Source: Janthinobacterium sp. Marseille
GTDB taxonomy: Bacteria > Pseudomonadota > Gammaproteobacteria > Burkholderiales > Burkholderiaceae_D
Assembly: GCF_000013625.1 (NCBI RefSeq)
Contig: NC_009659.1
Coordinates: 2,232,001-2,296,000 of the forward strand
Length of the DNA stretch: 64,000 bases
Direction of reading: 5' to 3'
Of this stretch, positions 29,205-39,423 are shown piece after piece (position 1 is the first letter of the stretch; every line of letters begins with the position of its first letter). Made by a program: the position numbers and the translations under genes. A model generated the notes under the pieces. The model saw only the letters and a program-made list of their open reading frames with translations, did not search any database and was not told the DNA's origin.

Positions 29205-30167
29205 TCATGCAGCGAGGAAAGGATAGCCCTGCATGGTCAGGCTGAAACCATCCGCCCGCGAATTCAGCGTGGCTAGCGCGCCTGCCACCAGCGTCGCCTT
29301 GTCACGGCCATGGCCGAATGGCAAACCGGTCAGTACCGGCACCGGCAGATGGGAACGCAGGTAAGCGACCATTTGCTCGAAGTCGTAGCCATTATCGTAA
29401 TCCGTCAGGCGATACGCGGAAAAATCACCGAGCAACAGTGCTTTTTGCCGATCCAGCACACCGGCATGCAATAACTGCAAGACCATGCGCTCAACCCGGT
29501 ATGGATGTTCGTTGACGTCTTCGACGAACAGGATGCCGCCCGGCACTTGCGGCAGATAAGGCGATCCGACCAGATGCGCCAGCATTGCGAGGTTGCCGCC
29601 CCATAAAGTACCGCTGGCCTCGAGCTGCGGATTATCCTTCGCTTGTACCGTCAAGGTATGTTCCGGCTGCGTGATGCAACGCCAGAAATTGTTCAGCGTA
29701 TAAGCACTCAACTCATCGCGCACAAAGTCATCGCACAGCATCGGTCCGGAAAAACTGCTGCCGCCGGCCTGTGCCAGCAAGCCCATTTGCAAGGCAGTGA
29801 AATCACTGTGCCCGACAAACAGTTTTTTGCTCGCTGCCAGTAATTTGAAATCCAGCTCAGGCAACAAACGGGTCAAGCCATAACCACCGCGCAGCGCCAT
29901 GACGATATCGACTTCAGGATCCTGTGCCGCCGCATACAGTTGCGCGATGCGTTCGTCATCGGTAGCACCAAAGCGCTGGAATTTTCTGCTGGCATCGCTG
30001 AAGTTTTTCACGACGCAGCCCTGCGCCTGCAAATTTGCTATACCCCGCTCTACCGCTTCCGCATTGACGGCATAACCGCTCGCCGCCACCAGGCCTATCA
30101 CTATTGGTTTCCGTTCACTACGCTCGGCATTCAGCAAGCGCAGGGCTTGATTCAATTCTTCATTCAT
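29205..30167 (-). CDS. ldcA: LD-carboxypeptidase (peptidase S66)
   Basis: A 320-residue cytoplasmic muramoyltetrapeptide carboxypeptidase that removes the terminal D-alanine during peptidoglycan recycling. The catalytic serine is in VGHSDFTALQ, the glutamate in ILFVEDVNEHPYR, and the histidine in LPFGHGRDKATL. MALRGGYGLTRLL is a further family segment. It starts 3 bp after the stop of the alpha/beta hydrolase gene, so these two are co-transcribed. There are 176 bp without a gene between it and the start of the ABC-F gene. Confidence 0.92.
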   Translation of the reverse strand: MNEELNQALRLLNAERSERKPIVIGLVAASGYAVNAEAVERGIANLQAQGCVVKNFSDASRKFQRFGATDDERIAQLYAAAQDPEVDIVMALRGGYGLTRLLPELDFKLLAASKKLFVGHSDFTALQMGLLAQAGGSSFSGPMLCDDFVRDELSAYTLNNFWRCITQPEHTLTVQAKDNPQLEASGTLWGGNLAMLAHLVGSPYLPQVPGGILFVEDVNEHPYRVERMVLQLLHAGVLDRQKALLLGDFSAYRLTDYDNGYDFEQMVAYLRSHLPVPVLTGLPFGHGRDKATLVAGALATLNSRADGFSLTMQGYPFLAA

Positions 30168-30170
30168 AAT

Positions 30171-31082
30171 TTATTCGGTAGGACCATAGAGCTTGGCAGC
30201 AGCATGACAGTGCTCGCCTATCAGTTGCGACAAATGATCGTTCAAGCCATCCGGCAAATCGTGGCCCATGCCGTCGATTTCCTGCAGCACGGCATTCGGT
30301 ATCAGTTCTGCGGTTTCGCGACCGCAAGCGACCGGCAATAAAGGATCATCGGAACCGTGGATGACCAACGTCGGCACCTGCACTGTCTTCAGCAAATCGA
30401 CGCGATCACCGGAAGCGCCGATTGCCAATAATTGCCGCGTCGTTGCAATCGGTTCCAGGCTGCGCTGCACACTTTGCGTAATACGCTCCTGCAAGACTTC
30501 ATGCGCGACCGGATAAGCGGGACTGCCGATCACTTCCATGGTCCTGACGAAATGATTGATCACAGCTTGCTGGTCGCCGGGGTCCGGCGGCCGGCTGAAC
30601 AAGACCTTGCGCGCCGCCCTGGTCGGCCCGGGCAAACCGCGCCGGCCACTGGTAGACATAATGGAAGTCAGGCTGAGTGTGTGTTCCGGATATTTTCCTG
30701 CAATGATTTGCGCAATCATGCCGCCCATCGAAGCGCCGACGATATGTGCGCGCTCAATTTTCAGCGCATCCAGCAAGGCCACCGCATCTGCCGCCATATC
30801 ATCCAGCGTGTAACCGGCAGTAAGCGGAATGCGGAAGGACATCTTGATCAGGGACAGCAGTGTATTCGGCTTGCCCAAATGATGGAATTTGCTGGATAAA
30901 CCACTATCGCGGTTATCGAAACGAATGACGTAAAACCCCTGGCGTACCAGGCCATCGCAAAAAGCTGCAGGCCATGAGATGAGCTGCATGCCCAAGCCCA
31001 TGATCAGGAGGATGGGCTGGTCGCCTGGATTGCCCTGGGTTTCATATGCAATGTCTACATTATTTACATGGATAGTCGGCAA
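30171..31082 (-). CDS. alpha/beta hydrolase
   Basis: A 303-residue alpha/beta hydrolase. The nucleophile elbow is GASMGGMIAQ, HGSDDPLLP supplies the acid, and the histidine lies in GMGHDLP near the C-terminus. MGLGMQLISWPAAFCDGLV at the oxyanion region matches the RdmC/aclacinomycin methylesterase-like group. No signal peptide is seen, so it is probably cytoplasmic. The start codon is a TTG. The natural substrate is unknown. It is 36 bp after another hydrolase gene on the same strand. Confidence 0.85.
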   Translation of the reverse strand: MPTIHVNNVDIAYETQGNPGDQPILLIMGLGMQLISWPAAFCDGLVRQGFYVIRFDNRDSGLSSKFHHLGKPNTLLSLIKMSFRIPLTAGYTLDDMAADAVALLDALKIERAHIVGASMGGMIAQIIAGKYPEHTLSLTSIMSTSGRRGLPGPTRAARKVLFSRPPDPGDQQAVINHFVRTMEVIGSPAYPVAHEVLQERITQSVQRSLEPIATTRQLLAIGASGDRVDLLKTVQVPTLVIHGSDDPLLPVACGRETAELIPNAVLQEIDGMGHDLPDGLNDHLSQLIGEHCHAAAKLYGPTE

Positions 31083-31118
31083 GGCGAAACTTTCAAAGAA
31101 TGACAGATTACGGATGCG

Positions 31119-31919
31119 CTAATTGCGTTGCGGATCACGATAAATGATTTTTTTAACACCTTGATGACCACGATGATCGAAGCGCTGCCATTGGCCTTCC
31201 GGCTGCGCCAGCCTGTCCGCCAGTGCATACAAGACTGTCGGGTTGGCGACCATGCCGGTATGGCTGCCATGCACTTCGATATTTTCCGAATGATCGGTTT
31301 CCTGCTCTACGCAGCATTGCCACGACACAATACCATCGGTGCGACTGAAAATCGAGGTGGTCGGCACCGGCGGCGTTTTCTTCAATTCGGCAATTTGTAC
31401 TTCATCGATGGCCGGTTTACCGCTGACGAGCTGGTATAAACGCCAGGCGTTGGTAGCGGTCGGATGACCGGTAAACGGCGAGCCCAGGGTAATCACGCAA
31501 CGCACATGCTCAGGCAGCGCTTTCGCAATTTCACGTGCATAAATACCACCCAGGCTCCAGCCTATCAGGCTGACTTTTTGCCCATGCTTTTCACTCAATT
31601 CCCTGACGCGGGCGATACAACGTTCAAGCAAGCCCTCACGCGGACCGAGGTTCAAGCCCTGCTTCCACGCATACGCTTCATAACCGCAATTACCCAGGTA
31701 TTTGCGCAGGAAAAAGGTCAGTGCATCACCGGCCAGCAAGCCTGGCAAGACCATGACCGGATGACCGTCACCCGCCGGCACGTCCTTGAGCATCGGTGCG
31801 GCCAGTAAAGCTGCACCCAGCTCCCATGGTGCACGCCCTTCCAGCGCCAGTAACAACATGCTCGGAGGCTTGAGTGCGCCTTCTTCATTACTTGCCGCGG
31901 TGAAACGATTTGTATCCAT
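31119..31919 (-). CDS. alpha/beta-fold lipase/esterase-like protein
   Basis: A 266-residue alpha/beta hydrolase with the nucleophile elbow IGWSLGGIYAREIA and the oxyanion segment VMVLPGLLAGD. A later GSHTGMVANP probably supplies the catalytic histidine, as in PGAP1/lipase-like proteins. No secretion signal is evident. It leads a three-gene minus-strand run with another hydrolase and ldcA, though their functions are not obviously linked. Confidence 0.85.
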   Translation of the reverse strand: MDTNRFTAASNEEGALKPPSMLLLALEGRAPWELGAALLAAPMLKDVPAGDGHPVMVLPGLLAGDALTFFLRKYLGNCGYEAYAWKQGLNLGPREGLLERCIARVRELSEKHGQKVSLIGWSLGGIYAREIAKALPEHVRCVITLGSPFTGHPTATNAWRLYQLVSGKPAIDEVQIAELKKTPPVPTTSIFSRTDGIVSWQCCVEQETDHSENIEVHGSHTGMVANPTVLYALADRLAQPEGQWQRFDHRGHQGVKKIIYRDPQRN

Positions 31920-32005
31920 CGTGCGCGCTCCAAATCAAGGAATTAAGGATTGGAGTACGCACCGCGCCTGTGGTTCAACCCCTGGCCAAAACAGCTTGAG
32001 CAGCC

Positions 32006-33514
32006 CTATTTTTCCTTAGGACACAAGGTGCGCAGTACTTGCGCCAGCTTCCTGATGGCGATTTCCAGCTCATGCGGGGCATGCGCGGCAAAGCCCATGA
32101 GTAAACCAGTCTTGTGTCGTTTGGATGCATGCAGCCCGGTCAAACCCAGCACGTCGATGCCAGCCTTGCGTGCGGCTTCCACCGCAGCGTGCTCGGGAAT
32201 GTCACGGATGAATACGCATGACATCTGCATGCCGCCGGTCGGTACCCGCGCTTCCACGAAGTCAGACAAGTGTAGCCGTACCAGACGCACCAGCACATCG
32301 CGTCGCTCGGCATAGACGGCGCGCATGGTGCGGATATGAGCGCCAAAGTGCCCGCCTTCGATGAAGCGCGCCAGCGTGAGTTGCGGTATCGGCGCACTGT
32401 GTCCGTCCAGCAAAGTACGTGCCACGGTCATGGGCGCGACCAATTGTGACGGCAGCACCATATAGCCTATGCGCAAACCCGGAAACAGGGATTTGGTGAA
32501 GGTGCCTATGTAAATCGTCCGCTCATATTGATCCAGTCCCTGCACGCAGGCCGTAGGTTTGCCGTCGTAATGAAACTCGCTGTCGTAGTCGTCTTCGATG
32601 ATCCAGCCCTGCTGTTGCCGCGCCCATTCGATGACGGCCAGGCGCCTGTCCAGCGCCAGTGTTGCACCGGTAGGAAACTGATGCGATGGCGTCAGGAACA
32701 CGGCCCGCGGTACCTGGTCCGTTGTCTGCGCCAATTCCAGCATACGCTCCACACGCAAGCCATCCGCATCCAGTGGCACAGGCACACACTCCAGTCCTGC
32801 TGCATCAAAAGCCTTGCGTGCACCGTGGTACACCGGATCTTCGATGAAAATACGCTCACCCGCATCCAGCAACACCGTCGCACACAAGGTCAGGGCTTGC
32901 TGCGAACTGGTCAGCACCAGCACGCGCTCGGGCGAGGCACGCGCACCGCGTTCGAGATTGACGTAATCAGCGATGGCGCGTCGCAACTGTTCCATACCCT
33001 GCGGCGGACTGTGCAGCAAGGCTTGCGTGCCGTATTCCTTCAACACCTGACGCTGTAAACGCTCCCAGGTCTGGAGCGGGAAACTGCGTGTTTCCGGTAC
33101 ACCCGGTGCAAACGGACGTGGCGTAAAGAAATCACGCACGCCACCACTCTGAAACATCGCCTTGCCGCGCTGGCTGAGACGCGTCGTAGTCCCACGCTCC
33201 ACTACCGTCCGCCTCGGCCTGCCCCGCCCCGGCAAACGTTGCATGCGTTCGGATACATAGCTGCCACTGCCGACGCGTCGTTCGATGAAACCTTCCGCAT
33301 GCAACTGGCCGTAAGCCGATTCAACCGTATCCCGTGACACGCCCAATGACTGCGCCAGCGCCCTCGATGCCGGCAATGGCCTGCCCACATCAAGCGCACC
33401 GTCCAGTATCAGCTGGCGTATCGCACGTTGCACTCGCGCGTGCAGTGGCAAGCCTTCATGCGCAGGGTCAATCAGCCAGGTTTTGACTGATTCAAGTTGG
33501 GCGTGTTTAAACAA
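32006..33514 (-). CDS. MocR/PdxR-type transcriptional regulator (GntR HTH fused to aminotransferase fold)
   Basis: A 502-residue regulator. A GntR winged helix occupies about residues 10-80 (LPASRALAQSLGVSRDTVESAYGQL). A fold-type I aminotransferase domain follows, with the aspartate segment IIEDDYDSEF and the PLP lysine in TFTKSLFPGLRIGY. Such proteins bind pyridoxal phosphate and many control vitamin B6, GABA or taurine genes. It is divergent from benE-yggS with a 98-bp gap and probably regulates them. The start is a TTG, the first possible in frame. Downstream of yggS the B6 theme is reinforced, because YggS is itself a PLP-binding homeostasis protein. Confidence 0.9.
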   Translation of the reverse strand: MFKHAQLESVKTWLIDPAHEGLPLHARVQRAIRQLILDGALDVGRPLPASRALAQSLGVSRDTVESAYGQLHAEGFIERRVGSGSYVSERMQRLPGRGRPRRTVVERGTTTRLSQRGKAMFQSGGVRDFFTPRPFAPGVPETRSFPLQTWERLQRQVLKEYGTQALLHSPPQGMEQLRRAIADYVNLERGARASPERVLVLTSSQQALTLCATVLLDAGERIFIEDPVYHGARKAFDAAGLECVPVPLDADGLRVERMLELAQTTDQVPRAVFLTPSHQFPTGATLALDRRLAVIEWARQQQGWIIEDDYDSEFHYDGKPTACVQGLDQYERTIYIGTFTKSLFPGLRIGYMVLPSQLVAPMTVARTLLDGHSAPIPQLTLARFIEGGHFGAHIRTMRAVYAERRDVLVRLVRLHLSDFVEARVPTGGMQMSCVFIRDIPEHAAVEAARKAGIDVLGLTGLHASKRHKTGLLMGFAAHAPHELEIAIRKLAQVLRTLCPKEK

Positions 33515-33534
33515 TTGGCCTGTACCTCATTGCA

Positions 33535-33578
33535 AAAATGGCGGGGAATATACAGCCATTTTAAAGCTATAACTACAG
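33535..33578. promoter_or_regulatory. candidate MocR operator between the regulator and benE
   Basis: An inverted repeat AAAATGGC (33535-33542) and GCCATTTT (33555-33562) is separated by 12 bp. A TACAG direct repeat starts at 33551 and 33574. It sits between the two divergent starts, the expected place for an autoregulatory site. Evidence is positional and by eye only. Confidence 0.35.
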
Positions 33579-33612
33579 TCCTTCATCCATCTCTCAGAAA
33601 TCAGCATCAGCC

Positions 33613-34853
33613 ATGTCATCCATCCCTACCCGCTCATCCTTAAGCTGGAACGATCTCAGCCATCCTATCGTCGCCGGACTGATATCCGTCATCGTCAATT
33701 ACGGCGGCACTTTCATTCTGGTATTTCAGGCGGCTAAAGCGGCCAATCTCAGCCCGGAACTGACGGCTTCGTGGGTGTGGTCGATTTCTATAGGCGTGGG
33801 CGTGACCGGACTCATCCTCAGCTGGATGTCGCGCGAACCTATCATAACTGCATGGTCCACTCCGGCCGCGGCCTTCCTGGTCACCGCGCTGGCGACCACG
33901 CCTTATGCCGAAGCCGTAGGTGCCTACATGGTTTCGGCGGCAGCATTCGTGTTGCTGGGATTGTCGGGCTGGTTCGAGCGCGTCATCCGCCTGATACCTC
34001 CCGGTGTGGCTGCCGGACTGCTGGCCGGCATCCTCTTACAATTCGGCATTGGCGCTTTCGGTGGCATGAGCCTGGACCCGCTGCTGACCGGCTTGCTGAT
34101 CGCGGCCTATCTGGTGTTCAAGCGTTGTGCTGCACGCTATGCGGTGGTGGGCATTCTGCTATTGGGACTGGTCTTCCTGCTGCTACAGGATCGCGTTGAT
34201 CTGTCGGGCCTGAGCCTGAAACTGGCGGCACCTGTTTTCACCATGCCCATGTTCTCACTCAACGCCTTGCTGAGCGTGGCGCTGCCACTATTCCTGATCA
34301 CCCTGACAGGTCAATACATGCCGGGCATGCTGGTGCTGCGCAATGATGGCTACCAGACCAGTGCCAATCCTATCGTGACGCTGACCGGTCTGGGCTCACT
34401 GTTGATGGCCCCGTTTGGTTCTCATGCTTTCAACATCGCCGCGATCACCGCTGCCATTTGTACCGGCCGTGAAGCGCACGAAAACCCATCCCGGCGCTGG
34501 ATAGCAGGCATAGCTGCAGGTGTGTGCTACATCTTTGTAGGCGTGTTTGGCGTGACGCTGGCGGCGGTCTTCATGGCTTTCCCGGCCAGTTTCATCACCA
34601 CACTGGCGGGCCTCGCGCTGCTCGGCACCATAGGCGGCAGCCTGGCCAGCGCCATGGCCGACGCGCAGACGCGTGAAGCTGCGCTGATCACCTTCCTCGC
34701 TGCCGCGGCCAACATCACCCTGCTCGGCATAGGTGGTGCGTTCTGGGGGCTGGTCATCGGCTTGCTGGCTTATGCAGTATTGAATGGCCGCATGCCGCAA
34801 AAGGCATGGCGTTCCGCCTTTGCCGCCACACCTGTCAACAAGAGGAGCAAATG

Positions 34854-34854
<1 letters not shown>
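33613..34854 (+). CDS. BenE family membrane transporter
   Basis: A 413-residue integral membrane protein with about 12 helices. It belongs to the BenE family, named for benzoate/H+ symport but mostly of unknown substrate. Typical segments are AWSTPAAAFL, ALPLFLITLTGQYMPGMLVLRNDGY and APFGSHAFNIAAITAAICTG. No benzoate catabolic gene is nearby. Its neighbours are a PLP-dependent MocR regulator and yggS, with which it overlaps by four bases. A B6 vitamer or related ring compound is therefore a reasonable substrate hypothesis. Confidence 0.88.
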
Positions 34855-36120
<1,266 letters not shown>

Positions 36121-36123
36121 CTA

Positions 36124-36573
36124 TCAGCCTTCCGCGGTGATTTCTGCCCAGCAATTCGGTGTTTCGTGCAGCACCAGTTTATGCAGGCGCAAGCCGGTAC
36201 CGAAACGATCCTGATATGCAGCGTTGAGGATATTGAAAGCGGTCTGCGCCAGGTTTTCCACTGTCGGGATGCGGTCGATAATCACCGTCTTGTGGCCCGG
36301 TATGCTTTCGAGGAATTCACGCACCTTGGCATCCTTTTCATACACCAGGAAAGCGTGGTCCCAGACATCGACCAGATGCTCTTTGGCCAGCGCCTTGATA
36401 TCGGAAAAATCCATGATCATGCCGTTATCGGAGCTGCCCTCGACATCGATCACCTCGCCCAGCAAGGTGATTTCCAGCGTATAGCGGTGGCCGTGCAGGT
36501 TGCGGCACTGGCTTTTATGATCGGGAATGCGGTGACCGGCATCGAATTCCAGCTTGCGGGTAATAGTCAACAT
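36124..36573 (-). CDS. queD: 6-carboxytetrahydropterin synthase QueD
   Basis: A 149-residue enzyme of the PTPS fold that turns dihydroneopterin triphosphate into 6-carboxytetrahydropterin, the second step towards queuosine. Zinc histidines lie in DAGHRI and NLHGHRYTLEI. The VENLAQTAFNIL and LHETPNCWAEI segments complete the active site. It lies 6 bp after queE on the same strand, and its product is the substrate of QueE. Confidence 0.93.
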   Translation of the reverse strand: MLTITRKLEFDAGHRIPDHKSQCRNLHGHRYTLEITLLGEVIDVEGSSDNGMIMDFSDIKALAKEHLVDVWDHAFLVYEKDAKVREFLESIPGHKTVIIDRIPTVENLAQTAFNILNAAYQDRFGTGLRLHKLVLHETPNCWAEITAEG

Positions 36574-36579
36574 AGGGAG

Positions 36580-37215
36580 TTACGGTATCTGTAAAAGTTT
36601 ATGGGTCTGCAAGCTCAGCTTCCACTTCGGATTGCGTTTGCAGACGTCAATCGCAAGCTTGGTATTTTGTTCGGCCAGCGGGCCATCCATCGGTTGCACG
36701 AAGAAGTGTTCGAATTCCAGCGCTTCATAGGCCGCCAGCGATTGTTCTGCCTGCGGGATCACGACTTTCAATTCACTGCCTTTGCGCACGACCAGTTGCG
36801 AACCCATTTTTGGACTGACGCATATCCAGTCCACACCTGCCGGCACCGGCAAGGTGCCATTGGTTTCAATCGCGATTTCAAAACCGACTGCATGCATCGC
36901 ATCTATCAATTCCGTATCCAGTTGCAGCAAAGGCTCGCCACCGGTAAACACGACATACTTGCTCGCCGCATAAGACTCCGGCCACAAGGCGTTAATCGTA
37001 TGCGCCAGCGTGCTGCCATCGACAAACTTGCCACCGCCCTCGCCATTGGTACCAACAAAGTCGGTATCGCAAAACTGGCACACGGCAGTCGCACGGTCGC
37101 TTTCGCGTCCGGTCCACAAATTACAGCCCGAAAAGCGACAAAACACCGCAGGCCGTCCGGCGTGTGCGCCCTCGCCCTGAAGTGTATAGAAAATCTCTTT
37201 TACGCTGTAAGTCAC
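36580..37215 (-). CDS. queE: 7-carboxy-7-deazaguanine synthase QueE
   Basis: A 211-residue radical SAM enzyme that contracts 6-carboxytetrahydropterin to 7-carboxy-7-deazaguanine. The cluster cysteines have the C-x14-C-x2-C spacing (CNLW...CQFCDTDF) known from Burkholderia QueE rather than CxxxCxxC. EIFYTLQGEG near the start and FTGGEPLLQ are diagnostic. The frame is open to 37299, but the GTG at 37215 gives the usual length and N-terminus (TYSVKEIFYT); no strong ribosome-binding site is seen. It heads the queE-queD-tadA unit. Confidence 0.9.
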   Translation of the reverse strand: MTYSVKEIFYTLQGEGAHAGRPAVFCRFSGCNLWTGRESDRATAVCQFCDTDFVGTNGEGGGKFVDGSTLAHTINALWPESYAASKYVVFTGGEPLLQLDTELIDAMHAVGFEIAIETNGTLPVPAGVDWICVSPKMGSQLVVRKGSELKVVIPQAEQSLAAYEALEFEHFFVQPMDGPLAEQNTKLAIDVCKRNPKWKLSLQTHKLLQIP

Positions 37216-37424
37216 TGTGTGTGCCGATGTAATTAAATGCCCTATGCGCCAGAAGCCAGCATAGTTCGCGAAAAATGAAGGACTTGCTGCCACCGTCACG
37301 ATGGCTGAACCAGACTATCCGGGCAGCTCAATTGGCTGCCAGATGTGGTTTTAATGGCATGGTCGAAGGCCGCTATTATAGACCAGCCGACCTTTTCACG
37401 CGTTGCGCCGGACAAATACCGGAC

Positions 37425-39056
37425 TTAGTCTGCGCGTGATAAGGCACCCTCGATCAGGTCCAACTCACGCAATAGATGCTGGTGCACCGAATCGTCGAGC
37501 TTGTCATTGAGCCACATCTGGAACAATTCATCACGTTCCGCCCGGATCGCTTCCAGCCGCAGGCTGCGTTCCGCTTCGGCCTGTAACTGGATACGTGCCG
37601 CTTCATCGCCCTCGTTGCCGTAATCCAGCCGGCGCTGGTACAACTCGGTAATCCGTGCCGCCGCCTCCGAGTACGCATCGTTGGCGCTCATGGTTTGCGT
37701 CAATTGCTCGATACGGCGTATCGCCGCCTCCGCCGCTGCCGCACGCGCCTGCCCCTCACCGGCCCCGATCACCGGTTCCGGCGAAAACTCAAGGCCGCGC
37801 GTCAGCAAAGGCAAGGCGATACTGGCCGTCAGCAAGGACAGCAGGATCACGCCTTTGGCCAGGAAGATCAATAAATCACGGGCCGGGAATTCCGCACCAT
37901 TCGGTAGCAGGAAGGGCAAAGTCAGGATACCGGCCAATGTAATCGCGCCACGCACGCCGGCAAAAGCCGTCACCAGCAGTAATTTGAACGGCGGTTTGAC
38001 GATTTCCTCGTCTTCGTTGCGTTTACCCTTGAAAACGGTGAACTTCAGCGAGCCCCAGACCCACAGGAAGCGCAACACGGCCAATACCGCAGTAATCGCC
38101 AATACGTAAAAAGCCAGCCACCACGCGGTGCTTAAACCCATTTCCGATGCGATGCCCGGCAAACCCTCTACCGTGGCACGCAGTTGCGCCCCCAGGATCA
38201 CAAATATGACGCCGTTCAAGGCCATCTGTATGGTGTCCCACACCGCACGACGCTGCATGCGCGTCGCCGCCAGCCGCCGCCCGACCAGGTCGGCATAGTG
38301 CATGGTGATACCGGCCGCGGCCGCGGCCAGGATGCCGGAACTGCCGATATGCTCGGCTCCGAGATAGGCGGCAAACGGCACCAGCAGGCTGATCAGGATT
38401 TGCGTCCCCGGATCCTCGCCGACCGCCGCCACCAGCCAGCGATTCAGGATACCGATCAGCCATGCCACCGCGATCCCGACCAGCAAACCGCCGCCGGCTG
38501 CCTGCAAAAACTCCAGTGATGCATCCAGCAGGGAAAAACTGCCGGTGATCACCGCTGCCACGGCAAAGCGGAAACACACCAGGCCGGACGCATCATTGAG
38601 CAGCGACTCACCTTCGAGGATATGCATCAGGCGCGACGGAATCGGGCTCTGTGAAGCGATCGCGGAAACCGCCACCGGATCGGTCGGCGACAGGATCGCT
38701 GCCAGGGCGAAAGCCGCTGCCAGCGGGATCGCCGGAATCATCCAGTGTATGAAATAACCCATGCCGACCACGGTAAACAAGACCAGGCCGATCGCCAGCG
38801 TCACGATGGGACGCGCATCACGGAAGAAGGCACTCTTGGGAATGCGCCAGCCATCGAGGAATAGCAAAGGCGGAATAAAAAACAGGAAAAAGAATTCCGG
38901 ATCCAGCGGCACGCTGATGCCGAAACCATAGGACAGCACGATGCCGGTGGCAATCTGTACAAGTGGTAAAGGAACTTTGATCGGTAGCAGGCGGGCCACA
39001 AAGGCACTCGCTACCACGGCAAGAAGCAAAATAAGGATGATCGTAACGGTGTGCAT
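37425..39056 (-). CDS. CPA1-type Na+/H+ antiporter (NhaP-like)
   Basis: A 543-residue inner-membrane antiporter with about 12 helices in the first 400 residues. The ion-binding ND motif appears in EGESLLNDASGLVCFRFA and is preceded by ILSPTDPVAVSAI. About 120 cytoplasmic residues follow, mostly helical and charged, as in bacterial NhaP homologues with a regulatory tail. It exchanges Na+ or K+ for protons for pH and salt balance. It lies downstream of the cyd operon on the same strand but after a terminator. Confidence 0.9.
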   Translation of the reverse strand: MHTVTIILILLLAVVASAFVARLLPIKVPLPLVQIATGIVLSYGFGISVPLDPEFFFLFFIPPLLFLDGWRIPKSAFFRDARPIVTLAIGLVLFTVVGMGYFIHWMIPAIPLAAAFALAAILSPTDPVAVSAIASQSPIPSRLMHILEGESLLNDASGLVCFRFAVAAVITGSFSLLDASLEFLQAAGGGLLVGIAVAWLIGILNRWLVAAVGEDPGTQILISLLVPFAAYLGAEHIGSSGILAAAAAGITMHYADLVGRRLAATRMQRRAVWDTIQMALNGVIFVILGAQLRATVEGLPGIASEMGLSTAWWLAFYVLAITAVLAVLRFLWVWGSLKFTVFKGKRNEDEEIVKPPFKLLLVTAFAGVRGAITLAGILTLPFLLPNGAEFPARDLLIFLAKGVILLSLLTASIALPLLTRGLEFSPEPVIGAGEGQARAAAAEAAIRRIEQLTQTMSANDAYSEAAARITELYQRRLDYGNEGDEAARIQLQAEAERSLRLEAIRAERDELFQMWLNDKLDDSVHQHLLRELDLIEGALSRAD

Positions 39057-39179
39057 CTAACCCTGGTTTCAAGAATAGCCAAATCAGCTAAAGCGCCGCC
39101 ACGAGTCGACAACGCTGGAGAAAGGATGCATATCCGTGGCCGGACATGCAGGGTATCGATTTTACGCCGTCTGGCGAAA

Positions 39180-39212
39180 ATGGACATGGATTGCAGTGCA
39201 ATTCATGTCCAT
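39180..39212 (-). terminator. terminator of the cyd operon
   Basis: Arms of 15 bp (ATGGACATGGATTGC and GCAATTCATGTCCAT, one non-Watson-Crick position) surround a 3-nt loop. Read on the minus strand the hairpin is followed by TTTT. It lies 13 bp after the cydX stop. Confidence 0.75.
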
Positions 39213-39225
39213 CCTTAACTGCAAA

Positions 39226-39351
39226 CTATGAAGGCTTGTTCAGCTTTTCCTTGCGGATAGCCTCATCATCCATCAGTTCATACCACATTGCATTCAGCAC
39301 CGCGAAGGCAGCCGCAAGGGGCAAACCCAGCATCCATGAGAAATACCACAT
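39226..39351 (-). CDS. cydX: cytochrome bd oxidase small subunit CydX
   Basis: A 41-residue single-helix membrane protein. It begins MWYFSWMLGLPLAAAFAVLNAMW, close to E. coli CydX (MWYFAWILG...), and has a charged tail ending NKPS. CydX binds beside CydA and is needed for stable haem b595/d. It lies 72 bp after cydB on the same strand, with AAGGA upstream of the ATG, and is followed at once by the operon terminator. It is short enough to be missed by standard gene finders. Confidence 0.92.
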   Translation of the reverse strand: MWYFSWMLGLPLAAAFAVLNAMWYELMDDEAIRKEKLNKPS

Positions 39352-39423
39352 AATATTTTTCCTTATCGTTGGCTAGTCTTTGCTGCCACCCGCAGGTGAC
39401 AGCCGCTATGAAATTCCTGTGCT

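Noticed and set aside
31960..31990. GGTTC-type string suggestive of a tRNA T-arm
   Set aside because: No acceptor or anticodon stem could be formed around it.
37322..37340. GGCAGC/GCTGCC hairpin upstream of queE as a preQ1 riboswitch or terminator
   Set aside because: The stem is short, has no pseudoknot-forming A-rich tail and no T-run; too little to call.
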